Below, one piece after another: positions 9,491 to 17,645 of a DNA stretch of 64,000 nucleotides. The DNA lies in contig CAZIDF010000003.1 in the NCBI GenBank assembly GCA_964538085.1, positions 186,001 to 250,000 on the forward strand. Direction: 5' to 3'. A model generated the notes under the pieces. That model ran no database searches and was not told where the DNA came from. It saw only the letters and a program-made list of their open reading frames with translations. Made by a program: the position numbers and the translations under genes. Positions within the stretch are counted from its first letter, which is position 1; the number at the start of each line of letters is the position of its first letter. Origin of the DNA: G020348385 sp964538085 (GTDB lineage Bacteria; Acidobacteriota; Aminicenantia; Aminicenantales; Aminicenantaceae).

Positions 9491-10393
9491 TTACTTATCT
9501 ATTGTTGCGTAAATTTCGAAAGAATCTTGGAGGGCCAATTTTATCGGAATTTTCTTGAATAAAGAAGCAAAAAAATGATTTTTTAGAAATATACGAAAAC
9601 CTGGTCTCCGGGAAAGCAGATAGTGCAGACTGAATGTCCAGGAATATTTGCGCATCTTTGTAATACGAAAACCTGCTCTTTGCATCAGCAACTGCAGGCT
9701 CTTTTTGGAAAAATACCCTAAGTGGCCGGGCCTGTAATGCCACCATTTTTGCCCCATGATTCGTGCAGTCAAGCTGTCAATGTCCGGTGTGACAACACAG
9801 AGGGTTCCTCCAGGCAACAGGATTTTCTGCGCCAAGGAGATGGCCTCGAAGGGATGGGGAATGTGTTCGAGAAAATCCACCATCGAGACAACCGTGTATT
9901 TTTTTGCTTGCAAAGGAGCGGTTTCGAAAGCTCCTTCGAGGATGTCCAAACCATATTTTTCTCGGGCGAAACGGACAGCCCAAGCGCTGGGTTCGACACC
10001 TTCCACATTCCATCCCTTTTTGCGAGAAATATCCATCAGAATACCGGTTGCCGCACCGACATCGAGCAGGAGCCCACGTTCCGGATGGATTTTATCCAGC
10101 CTTCTGAGGATCCTCTCGAAGTTTTTTGACCGTCCCCGAGCTTCCTCCTGATAAAGAGGGTCTTCGGCTTCACTGTAAAGGGATTGGATGAATTCCGGAG
10201 AAGGAAAGGGATTGGCAAAGATATGGGAGCAATTGTCGCATCGGCTGAGCTCCCAGATTTTCCCGTAATCGCTGTCCGTGATCAAGATGTGGTCTTTGCT
10301 CAAACTGGAGACATCGAGGGAACCTTTTTTATGAAGAGATAAAGAGGAACTGGAGCATACCGGGCATGTCTTGAAATGTTCGAACTTATTCAG
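9491..10393 (-). CDS. Class I SAM-dependent methyltransferase with N-terminal zinc ribbon (CTG start)
   Basis: The obvious TTG start at 10303 would remove the first CPVC of the zinc ribbon typical of this methyltransferase subfamily. The frame stays open upstream and encodes KTCPVC, followed later by SRCDNC, before the catalytic part. Within that extension a CTG codon at 10391-10393 lies 7 nt after a perfect AGGAGG (minus strand, 10401-10406), so I place the start there, giving 300 residues. The methyltransferase domain has LLDVGAATGILMD (SAM motif I) and VSMVDFLEHIPHP. The substrate is unknown; co-transcription with the UbiA-type gene suggests lipid or glycan modification. Confidence 0.78.
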   Translation of the reverse strand: MNKFEHFKTCPVCSSSSLSLHKKGSLDVSSLSKDHILITDSDYGKIWELSRCDNCSHIFANPFPSPEFIQSLYSEAEDPLYQEEARGRSKNFERILRRLDKIHPERGLLLDVGAATGILMDISRKKGWNVEGVEPSAWAVRFAREKYGLDILEGAFETAPLQAKKYTVVSMVDFLEHIPHPFEAISLAQKILLPGGTLCVVTPDIDSLTARIMGQKWWHYRPGHLGYFSKKSLQLLMQRAGFRITKMRKYSWTFSLHYLLSRRPGFRIFLKNHFFASLFKKIPIKLALQDSFEIYATIDK

Positions 10394-10465
10394 CCTTTTT
10401 CCTCCTCTATTTGTCAGTAAGTAACACTCCCAAAAGCGAATGTCAAACGGATGAATCAGGGGTCT

Positions 10466-10810
10466 TCAGAGCTCCAATTCCATTTTTTCTAGGAGAAGTT
10501 CTGTTCCCGTAAGCGTTTTCAGATCTTGCGACCCGCAATCAGGGCAGATGAATACAAAATCATCCTTTATCATGGTTTTAGTGCATGTTTTGCACTGGAT
10601 TTTCAAAGGAACTTCTTCGATTTCTATCTTGGCATCGTGAGCGATGGTATTTTTTTTGTACATGTCGAACGCTGAGATCAAGAACTCGGGAACCACTCCC
10701 GAGAGTTTGCCGACTTGAAGCCTCACGGAAATGATCTTTTTCGATCCCTTTTCTGCTGCTTTTTCCTCCAAGAGTTCAAAGAGGCTGGCGATTATGGATA
10801 GTTCATGCAT
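10466..10810 (-). CDS. hypA: Hydrogenase nickel incorporation protein HypA
   Basis: 114 residues, standard for HypA. It begins MHELSI, where the N-terminal Met and His2 bind nickel, and contains a zinc site with CKTC and, 13 residues later, CPDC. HypA delivers Ni to the large subunit of [NiFe] hydrogenases together with HypB. The start overlaps the hypB stop by 8 nt. The target is very probably the hydrogenase encoded at 30051-32432. hypC, hypD, hypE and hypF are not in the window. Confidence 0.95.
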   Translation of the reverse strand: MHELSIIASLFELLEEKAAEKGSKKIISVRLQVGKLSGVVPEFLISAFDMYKKNTIAHDAKIEIEEVPLKIQCKTCTKTMIKDDFVFICPDCGSQDLKTLTGTELLLEKMELEL

Positions 10811-11474
10811 TCTGGTTGAGGAGTTTTTGTCGGGTAGAAATGAAGAATTCGATCAGTTCTTCGATCCCCAAGTCTTTCAAGGAAGATGTCAGAAAAATGT
10901 GGAGTTTGGGATTGATCTCCTGTGCTTCTTTTAGCGCCCGTTCGCTGTCGAAGGGCATCAAAGGAAGCAGGTCCGTTTTCGTGAGGATGAGGCAGTCCGA
11001 GGTGGTGAATGCCTTTGGGTATTTTTTCGGCTTGTCATCTCCCTCTGGAACAGACAGCAGGACACATCGGATATTTTCTCCGAGGTCATAACTTGCCGGA
11101 CAGACGAGGTTCCCGACGTTTTCGATAAATAGGAAATCCAGATCCGGTGGAATTTCTGAAAACAGCTTGCCGATCATCTTGGCCTCCAGATGACAGGCCC
11201 CGCCCGTGATAATCTGCCATGCGGGAATGCCCTTTGCCCTTATCCTTTCCGCATCCCTTTCCGTTTCTATGTCCCCCTCTATCACAGCCATCCTGTACTT
11301 GGGTTTCAAGTGCTCTGCGATGCGTTCGAGAAGAGTTGTCTTTCCTGCTCCTGGAGAACTCATGAGATTTATGGTTAAAATCCCCTTTTGGGTCAGTTGT
11401 TCACGAATATCCGAAGCGATTTTTTTGTTCGAGCCCAGAAGGTCCTCTAATACGAGAATTTCTTTCTTTTTCAT
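10803..11474 (-). CDS. hypB: Hydrogenase nickel incorporation GTPase HypB
   Basis: 223 residues from the ATG at 11474; a TTG at 11519 would add 15 non-conserved residues. The P-loop is SSPGAGKTTLLERI (about residue 36), followed by VIEGDIETERDAERI, the metal-site segment GGACHLEA, and NKxD-like LTKTDLLP. The N-terminal His-rich or CxxCGC nickel-storage region of some HypB proteins is absent. It hydrolyses GTP to drive Ni insertion with HypA. A good minus-strand -10 (TATAAT, 11511-11516) lies about 37 nt before the ATG, without a clear -35. Confidence 0.94.
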   Translation of the reverse strand: MKKKEILVLEDLLGSNKKIASDIREQLTQKGILTINLMSSPGAGKTTLLERIAEHLKPKYRMAVIEGDIETERDAERIRAKGIPAWQIITGGACHLEAKMIGKLFSEIPPDLDFLFIENVGNLVCPASYDLGENIRCVLLSVPEGDDKPKKYPKAFTTSDCLILTKTDLLPLMPFDSERALKEAQEINPKLHIFLTSSLKDLGIEELIEFFISTRQKLLNQNA

Positions 11475-11563
11475 TTTTTTTCCAATTCTATTTCGGTGTG
11501 CAGTTCCATGATTATACAACTTTTTCTTTTTCTTAGCGAAGGTTTTATAATTTGCCTAGCGTA

Positions 11564-11592
11564 TTGACAAGCCAAAATATTTCCGCTATTAT
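11564..11592 (+). promoter_or_regulatory. Sigma-70-type promoter of the hdr operon
   Basis: TTGACA at 11564-11569, a 17-bp spacer, and TATTAT at 11587-11592. Transcription should start near 11599, leaving a 5' leader of about 175 nt before hdrC. The -35 overlaps a divergent TTGTCA on the minus strand that could serve hypBA. The long-frame extension of hdrC upstream crosses this promoter and is rejected. Confidence 0.8.
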
Positions 11593-11597
11593 AGCCC

Positions 11598-11634
11598 GTA
11601 ATTATAACTCATTCACTAGTTTACCTATAATTAC
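11598..11634. promoter_or_regulatory. Inverted-repeat operator shared with the hydrogenase operon
   Basis: GTAATTATA (11598-11606), 19 bp, then TATAATTAC (11626-11634). It starts 5 bp after the -10 and so covers the predicted transcription start, a repressor-type position. The same arms, the same 19-bp spacing and the same 5-bp distance from the -10 occur before the hydrogenase operon at 32599-32635. The rest of 11475-11773 is AT-rich and holds only the hdrC Shine-Dalgarno AAGGAGAT. Confidence 0.8.
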
Positions 11635-11773
11635 AATAACTTTTATATTTTTGGTAAGTTTATGTGATGGCCTCATTCAAAGACATAGAAAAAATCCACT
11701 CTCTCCCACCCGAGCATATTTTTACAAAATTTCTAGTTATTCGGGGGATTTTTTTGGCAAAAGGAGATTAATC

Positions 11774-12364
11774 ATGCAGCCTGAATCTTTAATCACTCCA
11801 GCCCATGATTGGCTGACCGAGGTGAATTTAAGTAGCGGTGAAAGCGCTTCATCCTGTTATCAGTGCAAAACATGTTCCAGTGGTTGCCCGGTTACTTTTG
11901 CTATGGATATCCTGCCACACCAGATAATCCACATGATTCGGATGGGACTCAAGGACGAAGTGCTCAAGAGTGCTTCCATTTGGATCTGCGCGTCTTGTGA
12001 AACCTGCACGACCCGTTGTCCCAACGACATCGACGTGGCCAAAATAATAGACACCATGAGGATGACCGCACGAAAATCAGGCGTGAAGTTGGGCGAGAAG
12101 CGGGCCGCCATTTTTCATAGTTCTGTACTCCAGTCTGTCAAGACCACTGGGAAGCTTTATGAACTGGGAATGATCGGGTTGTTCATGCTCAGAACGAGCG
12201 GTGACCTTATTTCTAACATCAAAAGCGGTGCCCTTATGGAGGACTTAAAGGTGGGGATGAAGCTGTTCCGGCATGGAAAACTCAAACTCATCCCCAAGTT
12301 CATCAAACGAAGAAAAGATATAAAAAAGTATTTTAAAAAACTCAAAAGAGGAGAAGGGGCGTGA
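11774..12364 (+). CDS. hdrC: Heterodisulfide reductase subunit C-like Fe-S protein
   Basis: 196 residues from the ATG at 11774, which has AAGGAGATTA just upstream. Two [4Fe-4S] motifs, CYQCKTCSSGCP (about 29-40) and CASCETCTTRCP (about 73-84), match HdrC. The C-terminal 100 residues are helical and basic. In characterised HdrABC complexes, HdrC passes electrons from HdrA to the HdrB active site. It is the first gene of an eight-gene operon and overlaps hdrB by 4 nt (GTGA). The physiological disulfide or other acceptor in this organism is unknown. Confidence 0.92.
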   Translation: MQPESLITPAHDWLTEVNLSSGESASSCYQCKTCSSGCPVTFAMDILPHQIIHMIRMGLKDEVLKSASIWICASCETCTTRCPNDIDVAKIIDTMRMTARKSGVKLGEKRAAIFHSSVLQSVKTTGKLYELGMIGLFMLRTSGDLISNIKSGALMEDLKVGMKLFRHGKLKLIPKFIKRRKDIKKYFKKLKRGEGA

Positions 12365-13212
12365 AAGTTTCCTATTACCCAGGTTGTTCACTGCATAGCA
12401 CTGGTTTAGAGTATGGAGAATCCACGGAGGAAGTTTGCCAGATACTCGATATTGAATTGGAAGAGCTTAAAGACTGGAACTGTTGCGGCGCCGGATCTGC
12501 CCATTGCACGGACGAGAGATTAGCCATCGAGCTTGCTACCCGCAATCTTTCTACAGCTGAGGAAGCTGGTCTGGATCTGGTGATTCCCTGTGCTGCCTGC
12601 TTTCAGAGATTCAAGGTTGCCGAAAAGCACATCATCGAGGAAAAGAAACCCGTCATCGATACTCCTTATCGAGGAAAAGTTCCCGTCAAGCATCTTCTTG
12701 ACTTCCTATCCGAGGAAAACATTATCGAGACCATCAAAGGAAAAGTTGAAAAACCTCTAACCGGTCTCAAAGCGGTCTGCTACTATGGATGTCTCATCAC
12801 CAGGCCTCCCGATGTCACGGATGCAAAAAAATACGACAATCCCGAGAATATGGATGATCTTCTCACTCTCTTGGGTGCGGAGACGTATTCGTGGTCCTAT
12901 AAAACAGACTGTTGTGGGGGGAGCCTGATGCTTTCCCGCCCTGATATCGTAACCGCACTTTCAGGGAAGCTCATCCAGAAAGCGGAGGAAGCTGGAGCGG
13001 ATTGTGTGGTCACTGCATGCCCCCTCTGCCAAGCCAATCTGGACACGAAGCAGGGGATGATGTCCAAGATTTGGGGGAGAAAAGTTCACTTCCCCACCTT
13101 TTATTTCACAGAGCTTTTGGGATTGGCCCTGGGCAGCCCGAAAGCTGATTCATGGCTAAAGAAGCATATCATCGATCCGCGTGATCTGTTGAAATCCAAA
13201 GGCCTTCTCTAG
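12361..13212 (+). CDS. hdrB: Heterodisulfide reductase subunit B-like protein (two CCG domains)
   Basis: 283 residues from a GTG that overlaps the hdrC stop. Two CCG (cysteine-rich) domains are visible: the first with YYPGCSLH, NCCGAGSAHC and PCAACFQ, the second with CYYGCLITRP, DCCGGSL and CPLCQAN. In methanogen HdrB these cysteines bind two noncubane [4Fe-4S] clusters that reduce the CoM-S-S-CoB disulfide. In bacteria without those cofactors the acceptor is usually unknown. Both complete Cys sets are kept, so the subunit should be catalytically competent. The HdrA-N/NuoE gene follows 22 nt later. Confidence 0.93.
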   Translation: MKVSYYPGCSLHSTGLEYGESTEEVCQILDIELEELKDWNCCGAGSAHCTDERLAIELATRNLSTAEEAGLDLVIPCAACFQRFKVAEKHIIEEKKPVIDTPYRGKVPVKHLLDFLSEENIIETIKGKVEKPLTGLKAVCYYGCLITRPPDVTDAKKYDNPENMDDLLTLLGAETYSWSYKTDCCGGSLMLSRPDIVTALSGKLIQKAEEAGADCVVTACPLCQANLDTKQGMMSKIWGRKVHFPTFYFTELLGLALGSPKADSWLKKHIIDPRDLLKSKGLL

Positions 13213-13234
13213 GCTAAAGGAGGGTATCTGAAAA

Positions 13235-14122
13235 ATGTCGCTAAACACAGAAGAAAAGAAAAAAGTCGGTTCTGCCATGGTTCTTGGCGGTGGGATCGGA
13301 GGCATGCAGGCAGCCCTGGATATGGCAGAATCCGGAATAAAGGTTTATTTGGTTGAAAACAAATCTTCCATCGGTGGAGTGATGGCCCAGCTCGATAAGA
13401 CTTTCCCGACCAACGACTGCGCAATGTGCACCATGGCCCCGCGGTTGGTTGAGATCGGAAGACATAAGGACATCGAGGTGATCACCTTTGCTGACATCGA
13501 AAGTATCCGAGGCAAGGCAGGGAATTTCGATGTAACGATTAACAAGAGGCCAAGGTACATCGATGAAGACAAATGCACAGGATGCGGGTCCTGTGTGAGC
13601 CATTGCCCCGTCCAGAACATCCTGTATATTACCCCGGAAAGAGACGAGATCGATATAACCGTCGAAGACATGAAAATCATGAACGACATCATCAAAGAAT
13701 ATGAATTGTCGGAAAGATCTCTTGTCTCCATCCTGCAAAAAACCAATAATACATACAACTATCTACCCGAGCAAGTTCTGAGATATGTGGCCGAGCAGCT
13801 TAATATGCCGCTGAGTGCTGTGTACAGGATCGCGACCTTTTACAACGCCTTCAGTTTGGAGCCCAGAGGCAAACATTTGATCACTGTCTGCCTGGGAACG
13901 GCCTGCCATGTCAAGGGAGCGGAAAGAGTCACACAAGCATTGGAGAGTGAACTGGGGATAGAAAGAGGGGAAACGACCCAAGACATGATGTTTTCTCTTG
14001 AGTCGGTTCGTTGCATCGGATGTTGTGGATTGGCTCCCGTTTTGAAGGTGGGAGAGGAAATTCACGGGCATATGGCGAAAAATAAGGTCCCCGAACTGCT
14101 AAGGAATTATGAAGGGGTTTAA
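13235..14122 (+). CDS. Fusion of an HdrA N-terminal FAD segment with a NuoE-like [2Fe-2S] domain
   Basis: 295 residues. Residues 12-128 match HdrA from its FAD-binding Rossmann motif (LGGGIGGMQ, 17-25) through LDKTFPTNDCAMC (53-65) to the first ferredoxin motif CTGCGSCVSHCP (114-125). HdrA homology stops there. Residues about 135-295 are a complete NuoE-type thioredoxin-fold domain with 2Fe-2S ligands C219, C224, C260 and C264. The HdrA N-terminal domain usually present before the FAD motif is missing here. The remainder of this HdrA resumes at about residue 197 of the protein encoded at 17646. It is probably a subunit linking NAD(P)H oxidation by the NuoF-like protein with HdrA flavin. Confidence 0.85.
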   Translation: MSLNTEEKKKVGSAMVLGGGIGGMQAALDMAESGIKVYLVENKSSIGGVMAQLDKTFPTNDCAMCTMAPRLVEIGRHKDIEVITFADIESIRGKAGNFDVTINKRPRYIDEDKCTGCGSCVSHCPVQNILYITPERDEIDITVEDMKIMNDIIKEYELSERSLVSILQKTNNTYNYLPEQVLRYVAEQLNMPLSAVYRIATFYNAFSLEPRGKHLITVCLGTACHVKGAERVTQALESELGIERGETTQDMMFSLESVRCIGCCGLAPVLKVGEEIHGHMAKNKVPELLRNYEGV

Positions 14123-14145
14123 AATTATTTTAATGGATAAAAACG

Positions 14146-14529
14146 ATGCCAAAATTAAAAATTGAAGATTTGGAAAAAATCAGCCAGAGAGTCAAGAAGA
14201 CCGTTTTATTACGAGATGGCGCCGGACGGGCCAAGGTTACAGTGCACATGGGAACCTGTGGGATTGCCGCCGGAGCTAGGAAGATCATGAACACATTGAT
14301 GGAGGCGATTGCTGAAAAAGAGATCACGGATGTCATCTTGACCAGCTCGGGCTGTGCGGGTTTATGCAGCAAGGAACCGATGGCCACAGTCGAATTGAAG
14401 GACGAGGCCCCGGTCAAGTATGTGGATCTGACGCCGGAAAAAATCCGCAAAATTCTGGAAGAACATATTATCGGTGGAAAAATAGTCAAGGAATACGCCC
14501 TGGCTCAGGGCAGCGAAAGAGTCTCCTGA
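14146..14529 (+). CDS. Thioredoxin-fold [2Fe-2S] ferredoxin (HndB/HydB-type small subunit)
   Basis: 127 residues. The pattern MGTCGIAAGA and, about 35 residues later, SGCAGLCSKEP gives four cysteines in the arrangement of thioredoxin-like 2Fe-2S proteins, as in HndB subunits of NADP-reducing hydrogenases. The N-terminal 25 residues are helical. The gene lies between NuoE-like and NuoF-like genes, the same order as hndA-hndB-hndC in bacterial bifurcating hydrogenases (family knowledge), so it probably relays electrons near the NuoF FMN site. Confidence 0.82.
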   Translation: MPKLKIEDLEKISQRVKKTVLLRDGAGRAKVTVHMGTCGIAAGARKIMNTLMEAIAEKEITDVILTSSGCAGLCSKEPMATVELKDEAPVKYVDLTPEKIRKILEEHIIGGKIVKEYALAQGSERVS

Positions 14530-14571
14530 TTGGTTTCAATATGTTTCATATAAATAGAGGGCAAATAGATT

Positions 14572-17500
14572 ATGAACGAACTTAATACAGACAAATACAG
14601 ATTGCATTTAATGCTTTGTGCGGGAACGGCCTGTGTATCTAATAAGTCTTTTAAAATTAAAGAGTTATTGGAAGAAGAACTAAAAAAACAGGGCTTGGAA
14701 AAGGAAGCCCTCGTTGTCATGACAGGCTGTAACGGGTTTTGTGCCGTGGGGCCGGTCATGGTTGTCATGCCCGATGGAATCTTCTATCAAGGCTTGACCG
14801 AAGAGATCATCCCTCATCTGGTCGAAGAGCACTTTTTAAAGGGCAGGCCTGTAAAAAAACTCATGTTCACTCCCTCGAAGGAGGGGCTGGCTATCCCCAA
14901 GATGATGGACATCGGCTTTTTCTCCCGCCAGACTTTGATCGCACTCCGGAACAGAGGCCTGATCGATCCCGAAGTCATCGATGAATATATCGCCAGAGAT
15001 GGCTACAAAGCTTTGGCCAAAGCATTGTCCGAGATGACTCCAAATGAGATCGTCGAGGAGATTAAAAGATCTGGGCTAAGGGGCCGGGGTGGCGGAGGAT
15101 TCCCGACAGGTATCAAGTGGGAATTGTGCCGCAAGGCTAAAGGGGATACCAAATACATCATCTGCAATGCCGACGAAGGAGACCCGGGGGCCTATATGGA
15201 CCGCAGTATCGTCGAAGCCGACCCCCACTCTGTCCTGGAAGGCATGCTGATCGGAGCCAGAGCCATAGGCGCGAAAGAAGGGTATGTTTATATCCGGGCT
15301 GAATATCCGCTGGCCATGGAACGACTTAAACTGGCCATCGAGCAGGCCAAGGAATACGGGCTGCTTGGCAAAAATATATTCGACACGGATTTCAGTTTAG
15401 ATATCCATATCAAGCAGGGTGCGGGGGCTTTTGTCTGTGGAGAAGAAACCTCTCTTATGGCATCCATAGAAGGCCGTCCTCCCGAACCGAGACAGAGACC
15501 CCCATATCCGGCCGAGTCGGGATTGTGGGGACAACCGACCAATATCAATAATGTTGAGACTTGGGCCACCGTTCCGGTCATCATAAACAGAGGATCGGAC
15601 TGGTTTGCCGGTATCGGAACGGAAAGAAGCAAAGGAACGAAAGTCTTTTCCCTCGTCGGGAAGATCAACAACACGGGACTGGTGGAAGTCCCGATGGGTA
15701 TCACTCTCCGAGAAATCATCTATGACATCGGGGGAGGAATCCCGAAGAATAAAAAATTCAAAGCCGTCCAGACGGGAGGGCCCTCTGGTGGTTGCATACC
15801 GGCCAGTTTGCTGGATCTGCCCGTCGATTATGAAAAACTGACGGAGGTCGGTTCGATCATGGGGTCGGGCGGGATGATCGTCATGGATGAGGAAACCTGC
15901 GTGGTGGATGTGGCCAAATATTTCCTCGAATTCACCAACGACGAATCCTGCGGGAAATGTGCTTCCTGCCGTGAAGGATCGGGCGCCCTGTATGATATAC
16001 TGAAAAAAATATGCCAGGGAAGGGGTGAGGAGAGCGATCTCCAGCTTCTGGAAGATATAAGCAATGCGGTCAAAAATGGATCCATGTGTGGATTGGGACA
16101 GACCTTGCCCAATCCGGTCTTGAGCACTCTGAGATATTTTCGAGAAGAGTACATCGATCATATAAAATACAAAAGATGTCCTGCTCTTGTGTGCAAGAGC
16201 ATCATATCTTCGGCCTGTCAGCACACTTGTCCCATAAAACAGGATGTCCCCAGTTATATAGGTTATTTAGCTCAGGGGAAATTCGAGGAAGCGGTGAGAA
16301 TCGTTTTGAAGGAGAATCCCCTGCCTCTGGTGTGTGGGCGTGTCTGTGACAGTCCGTGTGAGAGGAAATGTGTTGCCGGTGAGTGGGATGATCCCATTGC
16401 CATCAAGTCCCTCAAGCGTTTCTTGGCCGACTATGAAATGAAGAATGATTTTGACCTGGGACTCAAGCCCAAACAGCAACGAGAAGAACAGATCGCGATC
16501 ATTGGGTCAGGGCCGGGCGGATTGACCTGCGCCCACTACCTGGCTCTTGAAGGATATAGGGTCACCATTTTTGATAACCAGTCCGAGCCGGGTGGAATGC
16601 TGTATTGGGGTATTCCCGAATTCAGGATGCCCAGAGATGTCCTGAAATATGAGATTGACAGAATCAAGAGCCTCGGCGTGGAGATCAAATTGAACACGAC
16701 CGTAGGAAAAGATCTTCCTCTGGAAAAATTGAAAGAGGACTACAAAGCGGTGTTCGTCGCCATAGGAGCTCAAAAGGGTCTCAAAATGAAAATACCCAAC
16801 GAAGATTCCGAGGGTGTGGTCGATGCGGTCCAGTTCCTGCGAGACTTCAACGGCAGCGGCAAAGCCGAGATAGGAGACAAAGTTGTCGTTGTCGGGGGCG
16901 GCAATTCTGCCATCGACGCGGCCCGAGTCGCCAAACGATTGGGGAAGGATACGAGCATATATTACCGCAGAACAAAAACCGAGATGCCGGCTATAGAAAG
17001 TGAGGTCGAGGAAGCCCAGCTGGAGGGGATCGATATTCAATTCCTGGTGACACCGATCGAAGTCCTGTCCTCTAACGGCAAGATCGAAGGAATAAAGTGT
17101 ATCCGCATGAAACTGGGTGATATGGATGAAAGCGGAAGAAGAAGACCTGTCCCCATCGAAGGATCTGAATTCAGTGTCAAAATCGATTCATTGATCTATG
17201 CCATAAGCCAGGAACCCGATGTCTCCCTGCTGGGTGAAAAGGATGGATTGAAAATTTCCAGATGGAGCACGATCGAAGTCAATCCCGAAACGCTCCTGAC
17301 GGATGTGGAAGGGGTATTCGCGGGCGGAGATGTGGTGTCCGGACCTAACACCGTTACAGGGGCCATGGCTCATGGCAAGCTGGCGGCTCGGATGATAGAT
17401 TGTTATGTACGCGGAGAAAAATTAGAACCCAAGTATGAGGTGACACGTGCCGCCGCGCAGGTCGAAACCGTTGAACTTACCGAAGAGGAAAGCGCAAACC

Positions 17501-17640
17501 TCAAACAACCAGAGATGCCCGCCATTCCCATTGAAGAAAGGATAACCAGCTTCAAAGAGGTGGAATTGGGATTCAGTGAAGCGGCCGCGATAGCCGAGGC
17601 AAAACGATGTCTTCGGTGTGACTTAGAAAAGAAGGAGTAA
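14572..17640 (+). CDS. NuoF-like flavoprotein fused to a GltD-like NAD(P)H oxidoreductase
   Basis: 1022 residues in three parts. (1) Residues 1-95: thioredoxin-fold 2Fe-2S domain (LCAGTAC, GCNGFC). (2) About 100-530: NuoF/HndC core with the FMN/NADH glycine loop GRGGGGFPTGIKWE, GAGAFVCGEETSLM, and the [4Fe-4S] motif CGKCASC with distal SMCGLGQ. (3) About 535-1022: GltD/NfnB-like part with CPIKQDVP, CGRVCDSPCERKC, FAD site IGSGPGGLTCAHYLA, second nucleotide site VVGGGNSAIDAARVAKRLG and terminal FAGGDVVSGPNTV. It thus has FMN plus FAD and two dinucleotide sites in one chain. It is likely the pyridine-nucleotide module of the Hdr complex encoded by this operon. Confidence 0.88.
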   Translation: MNELNTDKYRLHLMLCAGTACVSNKSFKIKELLEEELKKQGLEKEALVVMTGCNGFCAVGPVMVVMPDGIFYQGLTEEIIPHLVEEHFLKGRPVKKLMFTPSKEGLAIPKMMDIGFFSRQTLIALRNRGLIDPEVIDEYIARDGYKALAKALSEMTPNEIVEEIKRSGLRGRGGGGFPTGIKWELCRKAKGDTKYIICNADEGDPGAYMDRSIVEADPHSVLEGMLIGARAIGAKEGYVYIRAEYPLAMERLKLAIEQAKEYGLLGKNIFDTDFSLDIHIKQGAGAFVCGEETSLMASIEGRPPEPRQRPPYPAESGLWGQPTNINNVETWATVPVIINRGSDWFAGIGTERSKGTKVFSLVGKINNTGLVEVPMGITLREIIYDIGGGIPKNKKFKAVQTGGPSGGCIPASLLDLPVDYEKLTEVGSIMGSGGMIVMDEETCVVDVAKYFLEFTNDESCGKCASCREGSGALYDILKKICQGRGEESDLQLLEDISNAVKNGSMCGLGQTLPNPVLSTLRYFREEYIDHIKYKRCPALVCKSIISSACQHTCPIKQDVPSYIGYLAQGKFEEAVRIVLKENPLPLVCGRVCDSPCERKCVAGEWDDPIAIKSLKRFLADYEMKNDFDLGLKPKQQREEQIAIIGSGPGGLTCAHYLALEGYRVTIFDNQSEPGGMLYWGIPEFRMPRDVLKYEIDRIKSLGVEIKLNTTVGKDLPLEKLKEDYKAVFVAIGAQKGLKMKIPNEDSEGVVDAVQFLRDFNGSGKAEIGDKVVVVGGGNSAIDAARVAKRLGKDTSIYYRRTKTEMPAIESEVEEAQLEGIDIQFLVTPIEVLSSNGKIEGIKCIRMKLGDMDESGRRRPVPIEGSEFSVKIDSLIYAISQEPDVSLLGEKDGLKISRWSTIEVNPETLLTDVEGVFAGGDVVSGPNTVTGAMAHGKLAARMIDCYVRGEKLEPKYEVTRAAAQVETVELTEEESANLKQPEMPAIPIEERITSFKEVELGFSEAAAIAEAKRCLRCDLEKKE

Positions 17641-17645
17641 CCAAA

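Noticed and set aside
11598..11634. Rex or other known redox-regulator operator
   Set aside because: The arms GTAATTATA with a 19-bp gap do not fit the TTGTGAA-N4-TTCACAA Rex pattern or FNR/CRP-type sites.
11552..11773. A 74-codon upstream extension of the hdrC frame
   Set aside because: It crosses a consensus promoter and the operator, is unlike any HdrC N-terminus, and a good ribosome site precedes the ATG at 11774.
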